NCBI GenBank assembly: GCA_028817635.1
Contig: JAPPPH010000364.1
Coordinates: 1-9,110, forward strand
DNA length: 9,110 nt
DNA from: Verrucomicrobiales bacterium
Lineage (GTDB): Bacteria; Verrucomicrobiota; Verrucomicrobiia; Limisphaerales; UBA1096
Direction: 5' to 3'
Of the stretch, positions 1 to 6,304 are shown in pieces (positions within the stretch are counted from its first letter, which is position 1; the number at the start of each line of letters is the position of its first letter). The translations under genes and the position numbers were made by a program. The notes beneath the pieces were generated by a model. It was given only the letters and a program-made list of their open reading frames with translations, was not told where the DNA came from and searched no databases.

Positions 1-65
1 TTCCCGCCAAGACCGTAGTGAAGTTTGCTGGGGCCAAGGCCGCCAAGGACTCCATCGCCGGCTAA
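1..65 (+). CDS. C-terminal end of an HU-family DNA-binding protein (partial)
   Basis: The frame starting at position 3 is open from the left edge to a TAA at 63-65 and reads PAKTVVKFAGAKAAKDSIAG. This matches the C-terminal end of HU/IHF-type histone-like proteins, where a PAK-x-V-x-KF stretch forms the last beta strand and a K-A-x-K-D helix ends the chain. HU proteins are small dimeric nucleoid proteins that bend DNA. Only about 20 residues are visible, so the call rests on this C-terminal signature. An intrinsic terminator follows 17 nt after the stop, which agrees with this being the end of a transcription unit. Confidence 0.65.
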   Translation, partial: PAKTVVKFAGAKAAKDSIAG

Positions 66-82
66 CGAATCTTTTTCCAAGG

Positions 83-113
83 AAAGCGCCCGAGGATGTC
101 GGGCGCTTTTTTT
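83..113 (+). terminator. Rho-independent terminator after the HU-like gene
   Basis: An 11-bp perfect stem pairs 83-93 (AAAGCGCCCGA) with 99-109 (TCGGGCGCTTT) around a 5-nt loop GGATG, and a run of seven T covers 107-113. This is a canonical intrinsic terminator. The ATG in its loop (position 96) is in frame with the next gene but is an implausible start. Confidence 0.93.
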
Positions 114-119
114 GTCTCC

Positions 120-1133
120 ATGGCTAGCGAACAAACTCAGTTCGGTATAATTGCCGTTGTCGGCTGCGGTGCGGTGGGTAGCTTTTACGGCTCCCGATTG
201 GCGCAGTCGGGGCAGAAGGTTCACTTTCTGTTGCGATCGGATTTTGAGGCGGTCGCAAAGAACGGGCTTCAGATTCAAAGTGTCGATGGCGACTACACAC
301 TGCAGCCGTCCATCGCCCGTTCTCCCGGCGAAATCGGTGAGTGCGACCTCGTACTGATCGCGCTTAAATCAACGGCCAACCATCGATTCGCTGAATTGCT
401 GACCCCGCTTGTTGGTGAGCAGACCGCGCTATTCACCCTGCAAAACGGGCTGGGGAACGAGGCGGCACTGGCCTCACTTTTTCCGGGACGGCCGGTGTTC
501 GGGGGCATGTGTTTTGTCTGCCTCAACCGCACGGCGCCCGGGGTCATTCATCACATCGCCCATGGCAAGATTGTCATGGGGCGCCACGGCGGCCCGCCTG
601 ATGCGCTCACCGAGCGCCTCGCCGAGTTGATCCGTGGCTCGGGGATTCCCGTCGATATCTCACCCGACCTCGAGCGGGCGCATTGGGAAAAGTTGATCTG
701 GAACATTCCATTCAACGGACTCGGTGTTGCTGGAGCCGCCGGATTGGAAGCCGTCCATGCTGGGAAACTCACACCCGGCCAATCCATCAGCCCGTGCCTC
801 GCAACGGATAGCCTGCTCGACGAAGGGCCGTGGGAGCGGCTCATCACGGAATTGATGGATGAAGTCATAGCTGCGGGCCGGGCGCAGGGCCACGATCTCT
901 CCCCCGATCTCGGCCAGTATCAACGTGACCGCACCCGGGTCATGGGCGCCTATCGTGCGTCCACGCTGATCGATTTTGAGAACGGCCTCCCGCTTGAGCT
1001 GGACGCCCTGTTCCGCAAACCGCTGGCTGCCGCGAGAGAGGCCGGGGTGGACACACCGCGCTTGGCCAAGCTCTGCACTGTGCTGGAGCAGTTGGTGGTC
1101 GAACAAAAAAACTCGGTCGCCAACGGCAACTAG
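120..1133 (+). CDS. panE: 2-dehydropantoate 2-reductase-like (ketopantoate reductase, ApbA/PanE family)
   Basis: Predicted 337-residue cytoplasmic enzyme of the family that reduces 2-dehydropantoate to pantoate with NADPH in pantothenate (CoA) synthesis. The N-terminal Rossmann motif GCGAVG is at residues 15-20, followed by ALKS (81-84) and LQNG (107-110). The C-terminal helical domain has WEKLIWN (189-195) and E293 in PLELDAL. By spacing, N109, K191, N195, N199, S281 and E293 correspond to E. coli PanE N98, K176, N180, N184, S244 and E256, so the active-site set looks complete. The protein is longer than the E. coli enzyme (about 300 residues), mostly through a loop near residues 207-240. 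The ATG at 120 is chosen because the in-frame ATG at 96 sits in a terminator loop. No Shine-Dalgarno precedes it. PanE paralogues with other 2-oxoacid substrates exist, and the sulfatase neighbours leave pantoate synthesis uncertain here. Confidence 0.85.
   Translation: MASEQTQFGIIAVVGCGAVGSFYGSRLAQSGQKVHFLLRSDFEAVAKNGLQIQSVDGDYTLQPSIARSPGEIGECDLVLIALKSTANHRFAELLTPLVGEQTALFTLQNGLGNEAALASLFPGRPVFGGMCFVCLNRTAPGVIHHIAHGKIVMGRHGGPPDALTERLAELIRGSGIPVDISPDLERAHWEKLIWNIPFNGLGVAGAAGLEAVHAGKLTPGQSISPCLATDSLLDEGPWERLITELMDEVIAAGRAQGHDLSPDLGQYQRDRTRVMGAYRASTLIDFENGLPLELDALFRKPLAAAREAGVDTPRLAKLCTVLEQLVVEQKNSVANGN
1061..1070. repeat. CTTGGCCAAG palindrome inside the panE-like gene
   Basis: One exact copy of the dispersed palindrome. 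It is read in frame as the R-L-A-K part of DTPRLAKL near the C-terminus of the reductase. Confidence 0.8.
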
Positions 1134-1153
1134 TCCACACTCCCCTGACTGAA

Positions 1154-2671
1154 ATGCGACACCTGTTTATTCTCCTGACGGCCCTCGCCGGTTTTGCCTC
1201 GGCTCCGCTTGGCCAAGCGGACACGCGACCGAACATCGTGTTCATGATCGCCGATGATCTGGCGTGGGACGACCTTGGCTGCTCCGGAAATCCCAACGTC
1301 CGAACGCCGAATCTCGATCGCTTGGCCAAGGGCGGTATGCAGTTCACCAACGCATTCCTCACCATCAGCTCATGCAGCCCGAGCCGCGCGAGTATCATCA
1401 CCGGCACCTACCCGCACCAGACCGATGCCGAGCAGTTGCACTGGCCGCTGCCGGCAGATCGGCTGACATTCGTAGAGCTGCTCAAGGCCTCCGGCTACTG
1501 GACGGCCGCCGCCGGCAAGTGGCACCTTGGCAATGCGGTGAAGGATCGCTTCGACGAGGTGCGCGAGGCAGACGTGTCCGGTTTTCAACTGCCAACCGGG
1601 GAGGCGGCCAAGGAGGGGAAAATCATCCAAAAAGTGATCGGCGACGCCCGTAGTGGCTGCGATCAATGGGTGCCGGTGCTGAAGGCGCGCCCCAAAGACA
1701 AACCGTTTTTCCTCTGGCTTGCCGCGCTCGATCCGCACCGCGACTACGACGAGGGCATACTGGAAAAACCGCACAAACCGGAGGACGTCCGGCTGCCGCC
1801 GTACGTGGCGGATACGCCGAAAAGCCGCAAGGATTACGCGCTTTATTACGACGAGATCACGCGGCTCGACCGGTTCGTCGGCGAGGTGATGGACGAGCTT
1901 GAAAAACAAGGCGTGGCCGACAACACATTCGTGCTGTTTATCAGCGACAACGGCCGGCCTTTTCCCCGCGATAAAACGACGCTGTACGACAGCGGCATCC
2001 GGACCCCGTTCATCGTCCATTGGCCGGGCCGCTTCCAACCCGGCGGCAAAAGCGATAGCCTTGTGAGTTCCGTCGACATTGGGCCTGCATTCCTGGAATT
2101 GGCCGGCCTGTCCACGCCGACGGTTTTTGAGGGACGAAGTTTCCTGCCGTTACTCCGCAACCCAAAGTTGACCCTGCACGACTTCGTGTTCGCCGAGCGC
2201 AACTGGCACGACTACGAGGATCGCGTGCGTGCGGTTCGCAACAAACGCTTCAAGTACATCCGCAATTTTTATCACGACCTCCCCAACACGCCGCCCGCCG
2301 ATGTTGTCCGGTCGATAGCCTATCGGGAAATGATCCGGCTCCGCGACGAGGGCAAGCTCGCCGATGCACAGAAAAACACCTTCATTCAGCCGAGAGCCAA
2401 GGAGGAGCTTTACGACATCAAAAACGATCCTTACGAACTGCGAAACCTTGCGGCCGACCCCGCGCAGGCCAAGCGGCTGAAGCGGTTCCGCCGCGCGTTG
2501 GCCAAGTGGCAGGAGGAGACGAATGACGTTGATCCGCCGTTCCGGACACTTGATGAATTTGGCCGCGAAGACGGTCAGGCGCTTCCGGTGCGGGAACGCC
2601 CGCGGCCGGACAAGGTCGAGATGACGAAGCGGCTCCGCGAGTACTACCGCAAAAAGGCCCAGCAGCCTTAA
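1154..2671 (+). CDS. Exported sulfatase, heparan N-sulfatase (SGSH)-like
   Basis: Predicted 505-residue type I sulfatase that hydrolyses sulfate esters or sulfamates. Residues 1-22 form a signal peptide (hydrophobic core near 4-17), so the enzyme is exported. Metal ligands appear as D34-D35. The formylglycine motif is C74-S-P-S-R78, so C74 must be oxidised by a formylglycine-generating enzyme or anSME not present here. Further conserved sites are GKWHLG (121-126), DPH (193-195) and SDNG (264-267), followed by K274 and the GIRTP stretch (281-285). The order DPHRD, a tyrosine-rich helix, then DNGRPFP-x-DKT-x-LYDSG resembles human N-sulfoglucosamine sulfohydrolase more than arylsulfatase A. The substrate may be a glucosamine-N-sulfate or another sulfated glycan. 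The gene begins 20 nt after the reductase stop with no clear Shine-Dalgarno, suggesting co-transcription. The palindrome at 1205-1220 encodes part of the signal-peptide end (P-L-G-Q-A-D). Confidence 0.9.
   Translation: MRHLFILLTALAGFASAPLGQADTRPNIVFMIADDLAWDDLGCSGNPNVRTPNLDRLAKGGMQFTNAFLTISSCSPSRASIITGTYPHQTDAEQLHWPLPADRLTFVELLKASGYWTAAAGKWHLGNAVKDRFDEVREADVSGFQLPTGEAAKEGKIIQKVIGDARSGCDQWVPVLKARPKDKPFFLWLAALDPHRDYDEGILEKPHKPEDVRLPPYVADTPKSRKDYALYYDEITRLDRFVGEVMDELEKQGVADNTFVLFISDNGRPFPRDKTTLYDSGIRTPFIVHWPGRFQPGGKSDSLVSSVDIGPAFLELAGLSTPTVFEGRSFLPLLRNPKLTLHDFVFAERNWHDYEDRVRAVRNKRFKYIRNFYHDLPNTPPADVVRSIAYREMIRLRDEGKLADAQKNTFIQPRAKEELYDIKNDPYELRNLAADPAQAKRLKRFRRALAKWQEETNDVDPPFRTLDEFGREDGQALPVRERPRPDKVEMTKRLREYYRKKAQQP
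1205..1220. repeat. 16-bp palindrome CCGCTTGGCCAAGCGG in the sulfatase signal-peptide region
   Basis: Perfect 16-bp extended copy of the dispersed palindrome. It is translated in the second frame as P-L-G-Q-A-D, at the C-terminal end of the signal peptide of the first sulfatase. Confidence 0.85.
1321..1330. repeat. CTTGGCCAAG palindrome inside the first sulfatase
   Basis: Exact 10-bp copy read as R-L-A-K in NLDRLAKGG. That peptide is itself conserved among sulfatases, so this copy could be explained by protein constraint plus codon choice. Confidence 0.65.
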
Positions 2672-2672
2672 A

Positions 2673-2717
2673 CTTGGCCAAGCGCTTGGCCAAGCGGAAA
2701 TCGGCTGGCCAAGCGGG
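2673..2717. repeat. Cluster of CTTGGCCAAG palindromes between the two sulfatases
   Basis: Two exact copies lie at 2673-2682 and 2685-2694, separated by CG, so 2673-2694 is itself a perfect 22-nt palindrome that can fold as a hairpin. A degenerate third copy (CTGGCCAAGCGGG) occupies 2705-2717. Together they fill most of the gap between the sulfatase genes. The 20-nt stretch 2678-2697 is identical to 6281-6300 in the other same-strand intergenic gap. There is no T-run after it, so it is not a standard terminator. Confidence 0.85.
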
Positions 2718-2744
2718 ATGATTTGCGGAAGGCTCTCCGCACTT

Positions 2745-4202
2745 ATGAATTCACGAACCCGGACAGTCGCGCTTGGTTGCCTGATGACTGCCTTGGCCGT
2801 TGGCCTTGCCCCGCAGGCGGTTGCCGCCAAGAAGAAATCCCCAAACGTAGTCGTCATTTTCATGGACGACATGGCCTATGCGGACATCGGCCCGTTTGGT
2901 GCCAAGGCCTACCCGACGCCGCATCTCGATCGCATGGCCAAGGAGGGGCGCAAATTCACCGACTTTTACGTGACGCAGGCCGTGTGCAGTGCCTCGCGTG
3001 CGGGGTTGTTGACCGGCTGCTACAATGTGCGAGTCGGTATCTTCGGGGCGCTTGGCCCGAAGTCCAACAACGGCCTGCACGCCAACGAGGTGACGCTGGC
3101 CGAGCTTTGCAAGCAGAAGGGCTATGCCACCGCGATCTACGGCAAATGGCACCTTGGCCACCACAAACAATTTTTGCCGATGCAGCACGGGTTCGACGAT
3201 TATTTTGGGCTGCCGTACTCGAACGACATGTGGCCGTACCACCCCGGCGTGCTTCATCTGCCGATGAAGGAACGGCTCAAACGCTGGCCGCACCTGCCGT
3301 TGATCGATAAAAACGAGGTCATCAATCCGCAGGTTTCCGGCAAGGATCAGGAGCTGCTCACGACACAGTACACGGAGCGCGCGGTGGAGTTCATTGAGAA
3401 AAACAAGGACACCCCGTTTTTCCTCTACGTACCGCACTCGATGGTTCACGTGCCGTTGTTTGTCTCGGATAAGTTCAAGGGCAAAAGCGGCGCCGGCTTG
3501 TTTGGGGACGTGATGATGGAGGTCGACTGGAGTGTCGGGCAGATTCTCGAGACACTCCGCAAGCACAAGCTCGACAAGGACACGCTGGTCGTTTTCACCT
3601 CAGACAACGGCCCGTGGCTCAGCTACGGCGATCATGCCGGTTCGTCCGGTCCGTTGCGCGAGGGCAAGGGCACGATGTTCGACGGCGGCTGCCGCGAAAG
3701 CACGCTGATGTGGTGGCCCGGCACCGTCCCGGCTGGAAGCGTTTGCAGCACCCCGGCGATGACCATCGACATCCTGCCGACAGTGGCCGAGTTGATCGGG
3801 GCCAAGCTGCCCGCTCACAAGATCGACGGTAAAAGCATCGTCAACCTTGTCACCGGCAAAAACGACAAGAGCCCGCAGGAGGCGTACTATTTTTATTACG
3901 GCCAGCAGTTGCAGGCGATCCGCATGGGCAAATGGAAGCTCCACTTCCCGCACGGCTACCGCACGATGGCCGGGCGGCCGGGTGGCACTGGTGGCATCCC
4001 GACCAAGTACAGTCAGGCCAAGATTGGTCTTTCGCTGTTCAATCTCGAGGAAGACATCGTCGAGTCGACCGACGTGAAGGCCAAGCACCCGAAGGTGGTC
4101 GCCAAAATGCAGGCGCTTGGCCAAGCGATGCGGAAGGAACTGGGTGATCAGGGCAAAAAAGGCAGTGGCCAGCGCGAAGCCGGCCGCTTGGCCAAGCGAT
4201 AA
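2745..4202 (+). CDS. Exported sulfatase, arylsulfatase A-like
   Basis: Predicted 485-residue secreted type I sulfatase. With the ATG at 2745 the signal peptide is compact: MNSRTRT as basic region, a hydrophobic core, and a likely cleavage after AVA near residue 27. An in-frame ATG at 2718 would add nine residues and overlap the repeat cluster, so the later start is preferred. Metal ligands are D41-D42. The active-site motif is C81-S-A-S-R85, a C-x-A-x-R version of the usual C-x-P-x-R, and C81 should become formylglycine. GKWHLG (133-138), the H231/H235 region (PHSMVHVP), SDNG (286-289) and K308 complete the site. The stretch GYATAIYGKWHLG, FLP-x-HGFD and GLPYSND closely parallels arylsulfatase A. 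A GGAAGG lies 12 nt before the chosen start. The last residues, RLAKR, are encoded by a copy of the dispersed palindrome. Substrate is unknown. Confidence 0.9.
   Translation: MNSRTRTVALGCLMTALAVGLAPQAVAAKKKSPNVVVIFMDDMAYADIGPFGAKAYPTPHLDRMAKEGRKFTDFYVTQAVCSASRAGLLTGCYNVRVGIFGALGPKSNNGLHANEVTLAELCKQKGYATAIYGKWHLGHHKQFLPMQHGFDDYFGLPYSNDMWPYHPGVLHLPMKERLKRWPHLPLIDKNEVINPQVSGKDQELLTTQYTERAVEFIEKNKDTPFFLYVPHSMVHVPLFVSDKFKGKSGAGLFGDVMMEVDWSVGQILETLRKHKLDKDTLVVFTSDNGPWLSYGDHAGSSGPLREGKGTMFDGGCRESTLMWWPGTVPAGSVCSTPAMTIDILPTVAELIGAKLPAHKIDGKSIVNLVTGKNDKSPQEAYYFYYGQQLQAIRMGKWKLHFPHGYRTMAGRPGGTGGIPTKYSQAKIGLSLFNLEEDIVESTDVKAKHPKVVAKMQALGQAMRKELGDQGKKGSGQREAGRLAKR
4114..4127. repeat. 14-bp palindrome CGCTTGGCCAAGCG inside the second sulfatase
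   Basis: Perfect 14-bp copy of the dispersed palindrome, read in the second frame as A-L-G-Q-A-M in the C-terminal helix of the sulfatase. Confidence 0.85.
4185..4198. repeat. 14-bp palindrome CGCTTGGCCAAGCG at the end of the second sulfatase
   Basis: Perfect 14-bp copy ending 1 nt before the TAA. It encodes the terminal residues R-L-A-K-R, which follow a low-complexity tail (GDQGKKGSGQREAG) and look dispensable. The next copy upstream is only 57 nt away. Confidence 0.85.
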
Positions 4203-4208
4203 TCGCCT

Positions 4209-5054
4209 GTGAGCGATCCCGCCACGACCCCGTTCGGAGCCCGTTTTTGGCGGCTCTGGAAACCGCTCTGGAAACACCGCGAAGCTGCGAACGGACTGCT
4301 TTATCCGTTCCTGCTGATGTTCACGGTGCTGGTGCTCATCAGCCCGTACATGGTGTTCAACCGGATGGCGGCCTGGGCGGATCACACGCCAATCAGTGCG
4401 GAGACGGTGGCCCAGCGCGACACGCTGAAAGTCTCGCAGCAGGACGAGCGCACGGTGTGGGATCCAAAGTCACTCTTCAAGGACAGCGAAGGCCGGTATC
4501 TCGACTACAAAATCCCGGTGGTCGACTGGTCAATCTGGTTTTACCTGTCGCTCTTTGCTTACTACCTCGGGTTTTATGCCGCGTGGAAAAACGACCGTGG
4601 CCGGGCGGAGTCGCTGGTGATGGCACAGGGCTGGGTGATCTCCAGTTGGATCGCCTTTCCGTTCTTTTTCTTTTTCCCGGCGGACATCGACCTGCGATGG
4701 CAGTTGAACCTCGAGCAGATGACGCCGCTTTACCAGTTCCTGTTCAAGGCGTTCCATGCGTTGGATAAGCCGTTCAACGCCTGGCCGTGCCTGCACATTG
4801 CCCAGAGTTTCATCATTGCCACCGGCGTGGCGCGGTGGTGGATGCAGCGCAAATGGACGTGGGCCGTGTGGCTGCTCTGGCCGGCTTGGGCTGGACTTTG
4901 GGTGAGCGTACTCACCACCAAGCAGCATTTCATCTGGGACACCATCATGGGTACGCTGCTGGGTGTGGGCGTCTGGTTTTTCGTCATGCGGCCCGGTTTT
5001 CGGCATCTTGACGCCACGCCGGATGAGGCGCTACCGGTGAGGCAATTAGGCTAA
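4209..5054 (+). CDS. PAP2-fold integral membrane protein (phosphatidic-acid-phosphatase/IPC-synthase-like)
   Basis: Predicted 281-residue membrane protein. Likely membrane segments lie near residues 31-50, 106-126, 140-157, 198-210, 216-235 and 246-261, with a polar loop of about 55 residues (51-105) between the first two. The PAP2 signature is recognisable as P193-C-L-H196 (usual form P-S-x-H) and T237-K-Q-H240-x-x-x-D244, giving the histidine pair and aspartate of this phosphatase/transferase fold. The TKQH-x-x-x-D variant is typical of the inositol-phosphorylceramide-synthase/AUR1-like branch, which acts on lipid phosphates. The basic C1 motif (K-x6-R-P) is not evident. It starts with GTG 6 nt after the sulfatase stop, without a Shine-Dalgarno, so translation may depend on coupling to the upstream gene. 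Its link to the sulfatases is unknown; lipid or envelope remodelling is only a guess. Confidence 0.72.
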   Translation: MSDPATTPFGARFWRLWKPLWKHREAANGLLYPFLLMFTVLVLISPYMVFNRMAAWADHTPISAETVAQRDTLKVSQQDERTVWDPKSLFKDSEGRYLDYKIPVVDWSIWFYLSLFAYYLGFYAAWKNDRGRAESLVMAQGWVISSWIAFPFFFFFPADIDLRWQLNLEQMTPLYQFLFKAFHALDKPFNAWPCLHIAQSFIIATGVARWWMQRKWTWAVWLLWPAWAGLWVSVLTTKQHFIWDTIMGTLLGVGVWFFVMRPGFRHLDATPDEALPVRQLG

Positions 5055-5068
5055 AAAAAAGCGGCCGC

Positions 5069-5144
5069 CGGCAAGGGGATGGGTGTGGAGGTTGCCGACG
5101 ACCTACGACCTGTGACTGGGATGGGAGGGGGACGCCACAGGTCG
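5069..5144. other. Two consecutive hairpins with G-rich loops in the convergent intergenic gap
   Basis: On the plus strand, CGGCAA (5069-5074) can pair with TTGCCG (5092-5097). CGACCTGTG (5106-5114) pairs perfectly with CACAGGTCG (5136-5144) over 9 bp. Both loops carry the octamer GGGATGGG (5076-5083 and 5118-5125) in purine-rich sequence. A tandem heptamer ACGACCT fills 5098-5111 between and into the stems. The element lies 3' of the PAP2-like gene and could be its 3' UTR or a small RNA. No promoter was identified, so an RNA gene is not claimed. Confidence 0.45.
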
Positions 5145-5180
5145 CTGAACGCCAAACCTAACCCGATTTTAAATGAAAGC

Positions 5181-5213
5181 AACCCCTGATATTTGAAAAG
5201 AACCGGGGTTTTA
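5181..5213. terminator. Possible bidirectional terminator between convergent genes
   Basis: AACCCC (5181-5186) pairs with GGGGTT (5205-5210) around an 18-nt AT-rich loop, with T-rich sequence on the right and A-rich sequence on the left. It sits between the ends of the PAP2-like gene and purQ. The stem is short and the loop long, so this is only moderately convincing. Confidence 0.4.
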
Positions 5214-5231
5214 TGGTCAAAAAATAACCAA

Positions 5232-5957
5232 TTACACGGCTTGTTCCGGCTCGGTTACGACCGGTTTTCCCTCGAAATGGCTTAGCATTCCTTCAAAAAT
5301 CCTCAAGCCATCGTCCTCGCCAAGGATGCTTTCGCTGGCCCGTTCCGGGTGGGGCATCATGCCGCAGACGTTTCGGGCCTCGTTGCAGATCCCGGCGATG
5401 TTGAGCAGGGATCCGTTCGGGTTGGCCTCCTCTGTCGGCTCCCCGTCGGCCGTCACGTACTGGAATAAAATCTGGTCGTTCGACTGCAGCCTGGCCAGTG
5501 ACTCGTCGTCTGCAAAGTAGCAGCCTTCTCCGTGGGCGATGGGCACGCGGATCACGCTACCGGCCTCAATCTCCCGCGTGAATGGGGAGTCTTGAGTGGG
5601 CACCTTCAGGTATACCTGCTCGCAGCGAAACTGCAGTGAGCGGTTGCGAACCAGCGCACCCGGCAGCAGACCGGTTTCGCAGAGAATCTGGAAACCGTTG
5701 CAAATCCCAATGACCAGCCCGCCATCGTCGGCAAATTGCTTCACAGCGTTCATCACCGGGCTGAACTGGGCGATCGAACCGGTTCGCAGGTAGTCGCCAT
5801 AGCTGAATCCGCCGGGGACAACCACGGCATCGGCGTCCCCGAGCGATTCCTCCTTGTGCCAGAGATAGTCGGCCTGTTGACCGAGCACATTGCCCAGCAC
5901 GTGGACGCAGTCCTGATCGCAGTTGGAACCGGGGAACTGTAGAACGGCAAAGCGCAT
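5232..5957 (-). CDS. purQ: Phosphoribosylformylglycinamidine synthase glutaminase subunit PurQ
   Basis: Cytoplasmic glutaminase subunit of the FGAM synthase complex (PurSQL). It releases ammonia from glutamine for the ATP-dependent amidation of FGAR to FGAM, the fourth step of purine synthesis. At 241 residues it is close to the usual length of about 225-230. The class I glutamine amidotransferase triad is visible: nucleophile C86 in GICNGFQIL, and H203 and E205 in MMPHPERASE. PurQ hallmarks include the opening FAVLQFPGSNCD and VVVPGGFSYGDYLR-x-G (46-60). It starts 3 nt after the purS stop on the same strand, so the two are almost certainly co-translated at matched levels. PurL is not in the window. 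Identification is very secure. Confidence 0.97.
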   Translation of the reverse strand: MRFAVLQFPGSNCDQDCVHVLGNVLGQQADYLWHKEESLGDADAVVVPGGFSYGDYLRTGSIAQFSPVMNAVKQFADDGGLVIGICNGFQILCETGLLPGALVRNRSLQFRCEQVYLKVPTQDSPFTREIEAGSVIRVPIAHGEGCYFADDESLARLQSNDQILFQYVTADGEPTEEANPNGSLLNIAGICNEARNVCGMMPHPERASESILGEDDGLRIFEGMLSHFEGKPVVTEPEQAV

Positions 5958-5960
5958 CGG

Positions 5961-6200
5961 CTACTCGATGGTGAAGTGGTAATCCTCGATCACCGGGTTG
6001 CTCAGCAGTTTGTGGCAGGCCTCGTCGATCTTTGGCTTCCACGCCTCAGCGTCGTCGCCTTCAAGTTCTATCTCGAGATATTTGCCGACGTGAACATCGT
6101 TCACGCCTTCGTAGCCCATGTGCTCCAGAGCGGTCTGCACCGTCTTTCCCTGTGGATCGAGCACTGCCTTTTTGGGGGTGATGACAATCTTGGCTTTCAT
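5961..6200 (-). CDS. purS: Phosphoribosylformylglycinamidine synthase subunit PurS
   Basis: Small 79-residue subunit that bridges PurQ and PurL in the split FGAM synthase and helps transfer ammonia between them. The sequence opens MKAKIVITPKKAVLDPQG and continues with TVQTALEHMGY and the VHVGKYLEIEL strand, the standard PurS pattern. It ends with the VIEDYHFTIE strand. The family is normally about 80 residues, which fits exactly. The frame stays open far upstream (to about 6731) only as a shadow of the permease gene, and no start codon lies closer than the ATG at 6200. The 104-nt gap to the upstream permease stop contains a palindrome dimer, so purS may have its own promoter or read through from the ABC operon. 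Confidence 0.95.
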   Translation of the reverse strand: MKAKIVITPKKAVLDPQGKTVQTALEHMGYEGVNDVHVGKYLEIELEGDDAEAWKPKIDEACHKLLSNPVIEDYHFTIE

Positions 6201-6280
6201 TCCCGTGCACGCGCCGGGCGCGGCGGGGGCATTGTCAGGCCAAGCGCGTTGCCGAACCAGTTTATTTTGTTCACAGCCGA

Positions 6281-6300
6281 CCAAGCGCTTGGCCAAGCGG
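6281..6300. repeat. Overlapping palindrome dimer between the ABC permease and purS
   Basis: CCAAGCGCTTGG (6281-6292) overlaps CGCTTGGCCAAGCG (6286-6299). The 20-nt unit is identical to 2678-2697 between the sulfatases. A related half-site, GGCCAAGCGCG, lies nearby at about 6239-6249. It sits just after the permease stop codon, without a T-run. Confidence 0.85.
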
Positions 6301-6304
6301 CGGG

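Noticed and set aside
96..119. ATG at 96 as start of the reductase (eight extra residues)
   Set aside because: The codon is in the loop of a perfect terminator hairpin, and the extra residues are encoded by its T-run and 3' arm.
146..151. Perfect TATAAT as a promoter -10 box
   Set aside because: It lies inside the reductase coding sequence, and no -35-like hexamer is found 16-18 nt upstream; it encodes the G-I-I stretch before the Rossmann motif.
660..1407. Minus-strand open frames opposite the reductase (660-1106, 940-1407)
   Set aside because: Arg/Pro/Ser-rich shadows with no domain signature; the plus strand carries a complete, conserved active site.
1370..3566. Long minus-strand open frames opposite the sulfatases (1370-2038, 2150-2872, 2751-3566)
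   Set aside because: They mirror genuine sulfatase codons with high third-position GC, have no recognisable motifs, and lie opposite securely identified genes.
5061..5072. GC-rich stretch next to the A-run (5054-5062) as a minus-strand terminator
   Set aside because: GCGGCCGC is a simple palindrome without a usable loop, so it does not form a convincing hairpin before the T-run on the minus strand.
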